Below are positions 9,359 through 22,289 of a stretch of 64,000 nucleotides of DNA, one piece after another. Below the pieces are notes generated by a model that ran no database searches, was not told the DNA's origin, and saw only the letters and a program-made list of their open reading frames with translations. The DNA lies in NCBI GenBank assembly GCA_028583405.1, contig JAPTMU010000036.1, forward strand, positions 814,001-878,000, in the 5' to 3' direction. Position numbers and translations under genes: made by a program. The stretch's first letter is position 1. Every line of letters begins with the position of its first letter. This DNA comes from Pogonophryne albipinna (Eukaryota > Chordata > Actinopteri > Perciformes > Artedidraconidae).

Positions 9359-9841
9359 GGACGCCTCACTGCAGCTCTCTCGTCTCCTCTTCACACACCA
9401 CACTTTTCGCGGCACACGTACTTACAGCCAATCAGCTCTGAATGATGTGAGATGACGTATGGTGGGGATGGCAGCACTATGCCCCTATGGTCATTATTGT
9501 TTTGCCACACACATTAAATAGGAAAATACTCTGAGCATGCGCAGTGTAGTTTTTACAGTCACCGTTCACTTAGACAGTGAGAGGGAGGGGCAGGATTGGG
9601 TTTTGTCCCACATGGCTCTAAACAGCTCAATAGGCACACACTGTAGACACTAATTAGAAGAACACAGACTAAAACAGCAATGTACAGACGAATCAGATGA
9701 TTAAACATGATCTTAAAATATATTTAATATATTTTTTAATTTATTTTTTGCATTTTTTTGTAATCATTATTTTTAATACTTTCTGCTGACACTAGGTCAG
9801 CAGAAAGTAGGTCAACTGCCCCTAATGACCAGTCGCCACTG

Positions 9842-10174
9842 CACGTGTCAGCAGGGGGGTGTGCGGAGAACTGCGCACAGCAGCTGAGGCCCTCTGGGCG
9901 GGCCCCCCTGCAGCCTGCGTGATTGGCCTGTAGGGAGGGACGGCCCTGTTGCACAGCATTCACACTAATTAGGAGGTTGACAAAAACAGGCACTAAAATA
10001 ATAGACTGTATCAAGTGCTGTGTGCCTTTGAGATAATATGACATATGTTTTGAGTTTTTGACAAGTATAAGTTTGCTTACATTTTGGTAGAGTCCCCCCT
10101 GGACCAGCCGCCACTGATCAGGGCCATTTGCTTCCAGGGGTTAGTGAGACTTCACACCAATACTTGAAGTTAGG
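9842..10174. mobile_element. Fragments of hAT-type ends
   Basis: GGGACGGCCCTG near 9939-9950 and CCAGCCGCCACTG near 10102-10115 look like right-hand hAT termini. Their left partners are not resolved, so this is a mosaic of broken elements. Confidence 0.35.
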
Positions 10175-11431
10175 AATTTCATTTCATTTCAAACCTTTAT
10201 TTATACAGATAAATCCCATTGAGATCATTGATCTCTTTTTCAAGGGAGACCTGCTCAAGTAGTTCCACATGAAACATAAACACATAAATAGAACAACAAA
10301 AGGACATCATACAGCATCATTTACATAATTATCCACATAAACAGGTACCAATAGCTTCCGATTGACTAGCATCCAACCGAGCTTTAAAAACATTTAGTGG
10401 CACCAGATTGTTCAGTTTCCATTTAATTTGCAGACTATTCCAAGACAGAGGAGCTGCGCATCTAAAAGCTGTCTTCCCTAAGACAGTCCTAGCAGTTGGT
10501 ACATTTAATAAAACCACAGCATTCGATCTCAGGCAGTAGCCAATTACAATTTTCCGTGAGATCAGGGAGCAGATATAAGATGGAAGTTTCCCTAACATGG
10601 CTTTGTATATAAAAATGTACCAGTGACTGAGCCTCCGTACAGTTAGTGAAAGCAAACCAGCCCTTGCATACAGGGTACAGTGATGGGTTAATGCTTTACA
10701 GTTTGTCACAAATCTTAGTGCGCTGTGATACGCGGCATCTAACTTGTTCAGGCAATTGGCAGGTGCATTCATATACATCAAATCACCATAGTCTAGCACA
10801 GGTAAAAAGGTCACAGTGACTAGCCTTTTCCTGGCCTCAAGCGAGAAACAGGACTTGTTCCTGTAGAAGAAACCTAGCCTAACCCTCAGCTTTTAAAGCA
10901 GGTTATTGACATGAAGTTTAAAAGTGAGACAATCATCAAGCCAGATACCAAGGTATTTATAACAGGTAACCACTTCAAGTTTTATTCCTTGCGTAGTTAC
11001 AATATCTAAAACAGGCTCTGGTGTCTTTTTAGCTTTAGAAAAGAGCATTACCTTGGTTTTCTCAACATTTAAAAGGAGCTTTAGTTCAGAGAGCTGAGTC
11101 TGAATAATGTTAAAAACAGCCTGTAATTTAACACCAGCTTCCTTAATGGAGGGACCTGCACAGTGCATCACGGTATCATCCGCATAAAAATGTAAAGTAG
11201 CTTCATCCACATTTTCACCTAAACTGTTGATGTAGATGGAGAATAAAAGTGGACCTAAAACAGAACCTTGGGGAACACCATTTGCAATGTTCAACCACTC
11301 AGAAGACAGCCCATCAAAATGAACACATTGGGACCTTTCAGAGAGGTAGTTTACAAACCACCCCACTGCATGGCTGGACATGCCTATACTGGCTAGCCTC
11401 TGCTTTAAAATGCGATGATCAACGGATCAAT
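10175..11431 (-). mobile_element. L2/CR1-like LINE, 5'-truncated (copy 2)
   Basis: On the minus strand the element runs from about 11431 to a 3' terminal run of TGAAA-type units at 10175-10195. The coding part aligns over its whole shared length with the copy at 1-842 and, being longer, supplies the RT catalytic region that copy lacks. 5' truncation is usual for LINE insertions. Confidence 0.85.
10329..11425 (-). pseudogene. LINE reverse transcriptase fragment with a nonsense codon
   Basis: Reading down from 11425, the frame gives DHRILKQRLASIG, then NGVPQGSVLGPLLF (RT block before the active site) and FYADDT (catalytic YADD-type motif, near 11185), then YKYLGIWLDD. An in-frame TAA lies at 10895-10893, where copy 1 has an AAA lysine codon (single A-to-T change). 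The same frame then continues to the stop at 10331-10329. Apart from this nonsense codon the frame is unbroken, so the copy is only mildly decayed. It is 5' truncated and cannot make a full ORF2. Confidence 0.85.
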
Positions 11432-13600
<2,169 letters not shown>

Positions 13601-13760
13601 ATGGGTAACATTACATTACATTATACCACATGTCATGTGGCTGATTTTTTTTTATCCAAAGCCACTTAAATTCACTTCAAAAGCGTAGACACCTGCGGAA
13701 GCAATTTGGGGGTTAAGTATCTTGCCCAAGGACACTTCGACATGTTGACTGCAAATGTCT
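13601..13760 (+). repeat. Teleost dispersed repeat, diverged copy
   Basis: TTACATTACATTATACC..TTTATCCAAAGCCACTTA, followed by GTATCTTGCCCAAGGACACTTCGACATG, matches the common fish repeat whose core is also at 7641. This copy keeps its downstream half. Confidence 0.6.
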
Positions 13761-13876
13761 TATTGTTACTCATGAGTTGACTAATTAATAAACCTGTCTT
13801 GCAAAGACTTTGAACTTTCTAGAAATAGGTAAACTCAATTCATCCTGACACTTGTATTATTATTCATTAATGAATA

Positions 13877-13930
13877 TGTGTGTGTGTGTGTGTGCGCGCG
13901 CGCGCGCGCGTGCGTGTGTGTGTGTGTGTG
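13877..13930. repeat. Alternating GT/GC tract (Z-DNA-prone)
   Basis: (GT)n, then (GC) about 9 units, then (GT)n: over 50 bases of strict purine-pyrimidine alternation with a CG core. Confidence 0.9.
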
Positions 13931-15669
13931 AGTCATTTTAAAGTGTCACTATACTTCTTCTTCCTTGTTAGTGAATCTGGCAAGTGTGGTGGATGAGCCA
14001 GTGGCTGGTGACAAGCGATACAGTGTGATGATATAATTAAAAACTAATTTTGAGGGTTATTGCTTTTTCACCAGATTTGATCTATTTGGCACGTTGTTGC
14101 TGAGTAAGAGACAGTGAACATATATATTATGAGAAAGAGCGAGGGAGGGATAGATGACAACAGAGACTTGGAATCTCCATGTAATAATTAAACCCCCTTT
14201 GAAGGATACCCTTTGAAGGGCTCTTTTCTCAACACCCAGACACTGCGCGAGCTAAAAAAGCACTTCTCTGATGATGATCTCAGAACCCTCCGGTCGTCGT
14301 ATGAAACTTGTGTTTTGACAGTTTGTTTGTGAGAGAGAATTAGCTTGTTGCTGCCTCGTAGGACGGCCACTGACTTATCTAATTTCTTCCTCGGAAGTCA
14401 TGGGGAGAGGCGTTTGTTTGTGTTCGAGGAGGAGGAGGAGGAGGAGGAGGAGGAGGAGGAGGCGGCTTCTCTGCTGTTAGCCCTCTGGGAAACGAAGGGT
14501 GGGGTATGTTTGGTTTCTTCCCAGGCACTTTAATCAATTTATTAATTAGCCACAATTATACAGCTAATTAGGGGCTGAGGGTGATTTGATGAGTTCTGAT
14601 TGTTGTCTTCTTCCGTGTGCTTAGGGGCAGGGGAAGGGGAAGTGCAGGGAAAGATTGAGCGACGATGATAATATAGTTGGAACCGGAAAGTGTTAGGAAG
14701 AGGAGTACAGAGTGACAATTACTGTGTCTTACATGTTACTGCGCGACAAGTACACTTCACAGGAAATGAATCGGGGCTTTCAAGAGCCAACCGTTTAAAT
14801 CCTAACTGTCCTGCCCCAGCTGTGTCTCACTGACTGTGTGCGCGTGAGACTTCTCTGACTATCTCTGTGCAATGCTTGAGGTATTGCAACAAACGGCAGT
14901 CTGACAGGTCGTAAGTCCGTCACGGTAACAGCTTGTAATAACAGTCTGCATCGTACAGTGTGTGAATATATGTGTGGGTGTCTGCATGTGTGTCTATGTT
15001 TATGCATGTGTTTTACAAAGTGAATTGTGCTGTTACACCAGAGAAAAAACCTTCTCCGAGTCTCAGACTGGAAAGAAGAGTTTGTTGAAAAAGGGAAAGA
15101 AAGAAATGTGGAGAAATCTTGTTTTAACGCAATGTAATTAAAAGCTGTAAAAGTTATATTTAGAAAACATGAGAAGAAAATGCAAATGGTGTTTTGGTCG
15201 GGTTGCTTGTGTAACTACCTTGTTTATGCTCTAACCTTTCCCCTGCATATCTCATACAAATCACTTAAATAAGACGCATAAGCTGTTACTCTGAAATAAG
15301 TGCACTTCATATTGGTCTGTAGGCACTTGCTGCCATGTGTTATGGTGTCATGGGGTTGATGCCCTCGATTGACAACAGCTCTTCACATTTTTCTGTAGGA
15401 AAACTTAAAGACTCTCCGGGGAAGTCAAGTGCTGTCTCTTGGCAGTTTCCGTTATGTTATTCTGCAGCCAATACATTGTGGAACTTACATTCTCTTCATC
15501 ATGATACATTTGAGTAAAATGTTATCTATTGCAACTTTCATGAAATTATACTGTGAAACATAAACCACCCTGAACTACCCTGGCTATATTGGAAGAGATA
15601 ACATCCTGACTATGACAACAGAGGAGAGAGCAACCCTTTGAATAGGCTAAAACAATATGAAAACATATA
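13931..15669. other. Unassigned intergenic sequence with simple repeats and homeodomain-like sites
   Basis: Contains CCCTTTGAAGG repeated near 14190-14220, a (GGA)n tract at 14426-14462 and a cluster of TAATTA-type words at 14533-14572. No coding exon is supported. Confidence 0.35.
14426..14462. repeat. (GGA)n trinucleotide repeat
   Basis: About 12 GGA units. It makes a Glu run in one frame, but there is no gene context. Confidence 0.9.
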
Positions 15670-15677
15670 TTCAAAAG

Positions 15678-16775
15678 TAGGGGTGTAACGGTTCACAGAA
15701 GTCACGGTTCGGTCCATACCTCGGTTTGGGGGTCACGGTTCGGTACGGGTTCGGTACAACAAGGAAAAGCAAAAAAAAAGTCCCAAATGCATAATTTTTT
15801 TTGCTGTTATTTATTTTTAACAGTAGTGCAAGTTTTGGTATGAAAATAAGGAACTCTAACATTTGGAATCATTAACTGTATTACACAGTTAAAAACAAAC
15901 CACAAACAGTACCACACACACACAGATGGCCATATTATTTATATTGGCTGATGTCAAACAAAAAGGTTAAATAAGCTGTACAACCAAAATGAATGTCTTG
16001 AAAATATTAAAATAAATAATAAGCAAGTGTTTGAATCACAATCAATAAAAGGCAATACAGAACTGTATAACATCTCCTGATGTCAAAATATAAAACAAAA
16101 TAAAATCTGTACCTTTAGGAGCAATGTCTAACATGTGTAATTAACTTGTGAGTGTGTGAGGCCATTATGCCTAAATAAAGGTACTCAAGCTTTACTCTAT
16201 TTTCAAGTTGTTCTTCAAAAAGATGAGTTTGTCTACGTTGTCAGTAGTGAGGGCAGATCTGTTGGTGGTAACTCACCTGCCGTCGAGAAAACCCTCTCGC
16301 TGGGGACTGAGACTGACTCGGATGTGATTGAGCATGTTTGACGTGTTACCACTAGCATACCGCACCGCTGTCGAACAACGCCGACACACCGTCCTCGTCC
16401 GATCCACAACTCGCACCCCATCATTGTTGTAGTCCACAGGGAACCCGAAATGTTCCCACACAGCTGATTTAAAAGAAGCAGGTGGGTCTTCTAGCTCCTG
16501 TGTGTTGTGTGAACTCGCCATAGCTAACTGTTCTTCTTCATGTATTGTGTTCGTTTTGTTGTGTTTTGTTCTTGTTCTTCATTTGTTATTTACGGGCGAC
16601 TGGCTTTTAGGCGCAATACCGCCCCCTGGATTATATATAGTGTAATAGTGCCCTGAGTGACAGACTTTTTTCCCACTCGTAAAAAAAGGCGTATTCGCCG
16701 TGTGACTGCATGTGCCGAACCGTGACGTCCGAACCGTGACGGTACGGGACGAATACGGATACCGTTACACCCCTA
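15678..16775 (-). mobile_element. hAT element, internally deleted, with perfect 8-bp target duplication
   Basis: The ends are TAGGGGTGTAACGGTTC and, inverted, TAGGGGTGTAACGGTAT. TTCAAAAG flanks both sides (15670-15677 and 16776-16783). On the minus strand it encodes the N-terminal BED finger and the extreme C-terminal hAT motif with the catalytic middle missing. Confidence 0.9.
16272..16521 (-). pseudogene. Remnant hAT transposase: BED zinc finger joined to C-terminal VPSERVFSTAG motif
   Basis: From ATG at 16521 the frame encodes a BED-type finger: SAVWEHFGF, then VCRRCSTAVRY, then NTSNMLNHI. This aromatic, CxxC and late-His layout is that of ZBED/hAT proteins. At about 16325 the reading moves to a neighbouring frame that gives SVPSERVFSTAGE, the signature of the hAT C-terminal dimerisation domain, normally some 500 residues further on. 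An internal deletion that removed the RNase-H-like catalytic domain explains both parts. The product could at most bind element ends or target DNA. The stop in the finger's own frame is at 16275-16273. Confidence 0.8.
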
Positions 16776-16839
16776 TTCAAAAGGCATCAGCTGACTGTGT
16801 TGAGGCAACACAAACAGAACATTTTCTAACAGCCTATAT

Positions 16840-17020
16840 GGCACTGATTCATTTTTTCTCAACTGGAGGGGCACCTTGGAGGACATTTCATCATTATTCT
16901 CCACTGGAAACTTTACAGACAAGACCTTGCATCATGTTTTCGTAGCTAGAATGACCTCAAGAGGGTCCTGCATAATATGTTTCTTCATTTTAGGGGCACC
17001 CAAGGCTTTTCCACATGTGC
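16840..17020 (+). repeat. Degenerate minisatellite-like array 1
   Basis: Imperfect units built from TTCTCxACTGGA(A/G), GGGCACC and TGCATCATGTTTTC recur two to three times. The same words form the longer array at 18165-18680. Confidence 0.6.
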
Positions 17021-18164
17021 ACTCAGTCCTAAAAGCACTGCTCACTGACCTCAGAGTTTTGACGATTGCATTAAGTGATAATACTTGAGCAACAAGAAAA
17101 GCTTTCTGTTAATCATGAAATGTTATGAAAATAAATGAGTACATTTCGGAAGAACTTTTGCAAACTATAATAGTACGATAAGTTTCAATGCAACGTTTTG
17201 AAAAAAAAGATAATGGAAGTTTCACAAAATAGATAATATTGCATATGCTCTCCACCTGATTTGACAGCCACATGCACAATTGCAGATTCTTCCTTTACTG
17301 TTTGTGATTATGTCTTTTTCATCAGAAGAATAGACCTCAACTGAAATATCTAGAATGAAATTCCTTGCACTATAGAACTATGGAATGTCATATCTGGTAG
17401 ATGCTACTTCTGAATCTTGCACTTCTCAAGCTGTCACGTAAACTTATAATTTTATTTATGCCTTTTCCCTCTTCCCTTAACAGACTCTCTATGCTTTTTC
17501 TTCTCCTTTCCTACCTTCTTCTCACTTTCTTTCTCAGGTAATAATGCTGTGATTGCTGTACATCTTAGTGATTATATTTCAGGGCACAACCTGGCTTATC
17601 CACAGACAGAATCTTGTTGAAATGGTTATAGTGGCATCAGTGGTGGGCGTCAGGTTGGGGATGGAATCAAAGAAATGGCAATGAGTTTCCTGAAGTACCT
17701 TTTTCTCATCAGTGGTGTGACTATTGAACGAAGATGGAGAAGGTGTTTGTAGGCCCTTTAAGATGTTTCAGAGATTGATTCTCACAAATATAAATGAGGT
17801 TTCTAAGGCATCTGGGAATGTTGTCGTACATGATACATGACAATGCTTCCATGAGTTAATGCAAAACCTCACACGTTTGAATCGTCTCTTTTGTTGAAGG
17901 CACAGAATGACTCTTCCACAACTAAATTAATAATTGAATCAACTGACATACATACAGTAAATGGTATATCATTCACAATTACCAATATTACCAAAACAAA
18001 CATTTCTAAAATGCTAATATAATTTTCTACCCTGAAGTGACACAGAATGAAAGAAAAACCACCAAACTAACGTATATTTCGTCTGTGAAGGTTGATAAGA
18101 TGACAACAAATATAAAAATGGCAATATTTGAATGTTGTGTGCCAACTGCATTTTCTCAGTGTGC
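17021..18164. other. Unassigned AT-rich intergenic sequence
   Basis: I recognise no gene or repeat. Confidence 0.3.
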
Positions 18165-18680
18165 TGAACATTTTCTAGCAGGTGGGGCAGCCTATGTCAC
18201 ACTGAATTCTGTTTTCTAACCGGGAAGGCCATCACATGTTCTCCACTGGAAACTTTGCAGAGAAGACTCATTACTTTTTTCTTCCTTCAGGGGCACCTAA
18301 TAGTGCACTGCATCATGTGTTCTCCACTAGAAGGTATCAGAGAGGGTCCTGCACCCCACTTTCTCAATTTAAAGGGCACCCACTAGTGCTCTGCATCATG
18401 TTTTCTCTACTAGAATGCCCCCTTAAGACCCTGCATCTTACTTTATCCGTTTTAAAGGTCCCACTGCTATAATTTGTATCCAATGGAAGGCACCCTATGG
18501 CCACTTACACGTCACATTTCCTCATCTGGAAGGGTGTACCAAGAGGCCTCTGCATCATGTTTTTGTTCCTTTTACGGAAACCCATTAGGGAACAGCTTTA
18601 CATGTTCTGCACTGGGAGGGAATCCACGAGGGCACTACACAGCGCTTTCTCTAAATTATCATGTTTTCCCCCTTTATTGG
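18165..18680 (+). repeat. Degenerate minisatellite-like array 2
   Basis: At least six imperfect units of roughly 60-75 bases, each with some of: GCATCATGTxTTCTC, CACTxGAAxG, GGGCACC(C/T)A, GAGGGTCCTGCA. The units are too diverged for an exact period by eye. Confidence 0.6.
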
Positions 18681-19429
18681 GTCACTGTAAACGGCATCCA
18701 CATATGCTGTACTACAGCAAGTGCTCAAAAGAGGCAGCAAGGCATGATAAAGTTGTCAAAGTTAAAGGAGTTTAAACATGTTAGAGATGTCCCCATGTTA
18801 TCAAAATCCCTTTTTATCAAACATGAATGTTTTTCTTCAAAAATCACACAAACACTTACAAAACAAATAACAAGAAAATGCACATGTGCTCACAGACACA
18901 TGCACACGCTTTGATCCATGAACACACTCTGATGAACATGAAGCCAAAATACAGACACTGATGCAATGAAAAAGCAACAACTGAAGCAGCACTCTGATAA
19001 TAATTCCAGTAGCCGTGGTCAGGATGCCTGGAGAAAGTGTTTGTGGACTGAAGATGAGAGGAGAGTGATGTGGCATCATGCCCTGAACAGACACACAGCA
19101 GATGAGTTTCTTTAAGGTTTGTAGTGGCACAGCAGGACGCCGACACTGAGGTCAGGTAAGACAGGAACATCAGACACTGGAGGTTCATCTCAATACCCCT
19201 CCTCGACTTCTCTCTCCCCCTCCTCCGGGACTTGACCCGGAAATCGATCAAGACACGCCATGTTGAAGGACGTCCCAATCGCTGAAATGCACACAGAGGA
19301 GTCGAGGAGGGGTGAGGGAGGAGGCTTCCAGAGGAGACGAAAGGGAGGATACACGAGAGCAGACTACGCGGAAGTGTTTTCACTACTCGCGTATAAAAGC
19401 GCCCGCCCCCACATTGACAGGTGGTTGGT
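18681..19429. other. Unassigned sequence with a GC-rich purine/pyrimidine block
   Basis: The block at 19190-19350 has CCTCCTCGACTTC and, about 100 bases on, the inverted word GTCGAGGAGG, suggesting part of an inverted-repeat element. A 175-codon minus-strand ORF here shows no protein-like motifs. Confidence 0.3.
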
Positions 19430-19850
19430 ATTTAACAGCAGCAAGTTACACAATTGACAAAATACACACCTTGTAACAGTTCTAAGGATTTAGCAGCCAG
19501 GTATATATTACACAGTTATTAACGGCATTTATATATTGCACATATTGCACATAGTTTGTTGGTATTTAGCAGCAAGGGGTGATATAGTCTGTGTGGTGTG
19601 TGTGTGTGTGGGGGGGGTCAACTAGGGGCTGTGATGGTTGTATAGTCTAACCGCTGCAGGAAGGAAAGACCTGCGGTATCTCTCTGTGAGACAGCGGGGA
19701 TGCAGCAGCCTATCGCTGAAGGAGCTGCACAGTGAGGACAGGGTGTCCTGGGGGGGGGGTGGGACACATTGTCCAGCAGGGAGGACAGCTTGGCTCCCAT
19801 TCTCCTGTCTCCCACCACCTCCATAGTGTCCAGAGGACTCCCCAGTTAAC
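19430..19850. repeat. Fish dispersed repeat, probably antisense 3' region of a LINE
   Basis: Contains TTTAGCAGCA, TATATTGCACATATTGCACA and CTGCAGGAAGGAAAGACCTG...CTGAAGGAGCTGCACAGTGA, words I associate with an abundant fish LINE 3' region whose tail (TTATTGATCCCAATTTGGG) appears at 62176. The class is uncertain. Confidence 0.45.
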
Positions 19851-20689
19851 TGTTATAAGCTGAATGGAATTTTAAAAAGTTCACTACAACTGCAAAATAT
19901 ATTTTAGAAGTTCCTAGAACCCTTTTTTCTGAAGTTACACAAGGCTTGAGACAATGATAAGAAAAACCTCACTGCACAGCAGTTTGTGAATGGCAAGCTC
20001 AGAGCAAGAGAAGGGTTACATCACTTGTAAAGGTCGCAAAATGCCTAATGCAAACACTTTTATATACTGCACATCTTACAATGAGAAAGCACTGAAGAGG
20101 TGCTGTGACAGTGCAAAGCAACATCAGCAGGAGTGCCTGTTTAAAGGTTAAATCTAAGATGAAGGCACAAGTGTTGAAAAAAATAGAACAAGAAGAATAA
20201 TTAACTATTAAAGATGAAGAATTGGGAGCAACCTGCAGTCACCTCATTAATCTATATCTAGGGGAAAGCAAGTTGAATTTGTTAGCTGTAAACAAGAAGC
20301 TCTCTAAAAGGGATTACAGAAAGGAGAAATCAAAAAAGTTGCTATCAGTAATGTCTTCCATGACCCCTGCAAATGTCAATCCTGCTTTCACCATCCAAAT
20401 GACAATTGGAATTTTTAGAATTTTTTTTCAGATCAAAGCATGGAAATAAATATTAGCGGATACAAAAGAACAATAACAATGTGTCACACAGTACAAATGT
20501 ATTCTTGAAAGGCTCCTTTTCTTTTGAATGTGTTCTTTTGTTATTCTAATTTGATTTTGGACCCGGTAGCCTAAGTTTTGAAGTAATATGGTCTGTGTTT
20601 ACATTAGCAAGCATCGATAACTATCAGAGCTAACGCTGTACTGGAGAGAATATGTGTAAAAAAGCAGGAAATATTCAGTTGATATTCTG
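19851..20689. other. Unassigned AT-rich intergenic sequence
   Basis: No supported gene or repeat. Confidence 0.3.
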
Positions 20690-20916
20690 GGCTCCCTTAA
20701 TAAAAGCATTCTCCCCTCTGTAATGAACCTCGGAGTGACCTTCAATAGCGCTTTTACATTTTATAAGCAGGTCAGCACCGTAGTCAAGACTTGCTTTTTT
20801 TAAAATAGGACTACTGGACTACAAGACCAAGTCGTTTTTATCTTTTAAAGACCTAGAAACGGTCATTAATGCCTTTGTTACCTCGAGACTGGATTACTAC
20901 AACGCTCTGTATGTGC
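20690..20916 (+). pseudogene. L2/Rex1-like reverse transcriptase fragment
   Basis: With small frame changes the plus strand reads NLGVTFNSAFTFYKQV, then VVKTCFF, then LETVINAFVTSRLDYYNAL, which is the post-catalytic region of L2/Rex1-type RT (NLGV.FD..L.F..., HAFVTSRLDYCNAL). It is broken by stops and frameshifts and ends abruptly at 20916, where a hAT-like end begins. Confidence 0.75.
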
Positions 20917-21010
20917 AGGGCCGCCGCTTGCGGACAGGCAAGGCAGGCAACCTCTTGGGGCCCCAGACCAGTAGGGGGCCCCCGAGGGGCGACACATCTT
21001 TAAAACGACA
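20917..21010 (+). mobile_element. hAT-type left end inserted at a LINE fragment
   Basis: CAGGGCCGCCGCTTGCGG followed by TTGGGGCCCCAGACC looks like a fish hAT terminus directly abutting the LINE sequence. The right end was not found. Confidence 0.45.
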
Positions 21011-22059
21011 TCAGTGTCGTTTTAAAAAAAAAAAAAATGTATGCAAAATTCAGAACAACAAATTATACAAAAAATACAATTAAACAGACATCATACATTG
21101 CCATAAGCCTTCATCAAATTCAGTTAATCTACAATAGTGGGGGCCCCATTATTGTAAAGCAAGCGTCGCTCTGCCAAAGAAAGGTAACGTGGAGAGGCAT
21201 TATCGGAGTGTTCACAAGGCATATGACAGCGACTTCCCTCCGAGTAGCGAGTTGAGAAAGAGAAAGGTCATGTATTATTGCTACACAAACATTATCTCGC
21301 AGTCTTAGTGTCGCCAACTCGTTTCTAATATGCAAAATGACAAACAAATGCGTCTATGGTCGGTGTATTTTTGATCTTTCCAATCCAGACGAGATCTCTC
21401 TCCCCCGTCTGTGTGCGAGGGGGCGGGGCAGTTTACACACACGCGGCTGCTACATGCAGCAACACACGGCGGGGATTGCGGAGAGAAGTGCTCCAAGGTG
21501 TGGTTAAATGTTACCCGTCTTGAGGTGGACAATGCTCGTTGCCAAGAGTGTTTTGCATGTAAGGGCGGAGCAATTTGTTAAACATTTAGCAAAAGTGCAC
21601 CACATTCAGACGGAGGAATGCACCGGGTTCGACTGTCTTTCTAGTAGCTCTGTAGCCCCATCCACAAGTAACTTTTCCACGTCAGGTGTTATGTATGCTA
21701 GCAGCAACACACGGAGCTAACTCAATTATACAAACATGGGTTAATGATTAGAGGTAACTGAGTTACTCTTTATATTGTTAAAGTTTCAGCTATTCTGTTT
21801 ACAGTTCTGTCATCACATTATTTAATACGATTTGTTAAAACATTGTTGTTTCTTTTGATGTGAAATATTATTTATTTAATTTAAATAAAAAGCAATGTTA
21901 ATTTTGTAAACAATTTGTTAAGTTAATTTAATAATATATGTATTTTTGAATCAAGTATTCATCTTTATTGTCTTCATTGTTAGTTTCCACATGCCTAAAA
22001 CAACCTCAAGCTAAATCTAAAAGTTGATGGCTAAATAAGAGCGTTTGAGAAATTGTGCA
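21011..22059. other. Probable interior of decayed transposon, then AT-rich sequence
   Basis: A stretch with GC-rich pieces (21400-21480) may be transposon interior. After 21720 it is AT-rich with no feature. Confidence 0.3.
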
Positions 22060-22150
22060 AGGCATACAGTAATAGTCCGAATAGTCGATTAATCTTTTCA
22101 TTAATCAATAGATTAATCGATTATCAAATTAGTCGTTCGTTGCAGCCCTA
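22060..22150. mobile_element. hAT-type MITE right half
   Basis: CGATTAATC...GATTAATCGATTATCAAATTAGTCGTTCG ends in TTGCAGCCCTA (inverted: TAGGGCTGCAACGAACGA), a common hAT terminus in fish. The left end is missing or unrecognised. Confidence 0.5.
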
Positions 22151-22194
22151 TTGAAGTTATCCCATGTATAAATAAAACGTGTTATTCAGCAACC

Positions 22195-22289
22195 CTTGCA
22201 ATTTGGGATTTTATTTTTGGTTGGTAGACCTCGGTGAGCTGGTCATTTCAAAAGTAGCTCACCAGCCAAAAAAGTGTGGGCACCCCTGT
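22195..22289. mobile_element. hAT-type terminal fragment
   Basis: Read from the right: CAGGGGTGCCCACACTTTTT, then GGCTGGTGAGCTACTTTTG and GACCAGCTCACCGAGG, a terminus I recognise from abundant fish hAT MITEs. Confidence 0.55.

Larger units (their letters stand above)
8748..9841. mobile_element. hAT-type element with near-perfect 8-bp target duplication
   Basis: The termini are CAGTGGCGTTTTTATATG at the left and, reading inward from the right, CAGTGGCGACTGGTCATT. Flanking octamers are CATGTGTC (8740-8747) and CACGTGTC (9842-9849), 7 of 8 identical. CAGTGGCG ends and 8-bp duplications are hallmarks of hAT. No transposase is recognised inside; it carries copy 2 of the 190-bp dispersed repeat. 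Confidence 0.75.

Noticed and set aside
18856..19383. 175-codon minus-strand ORF
   Set aside because: It has no recognisable motif, is rich in Ser/Cys without pattern, and overlaps low-complexity purine-rich DNA and repeats; it is probably a chance frame.
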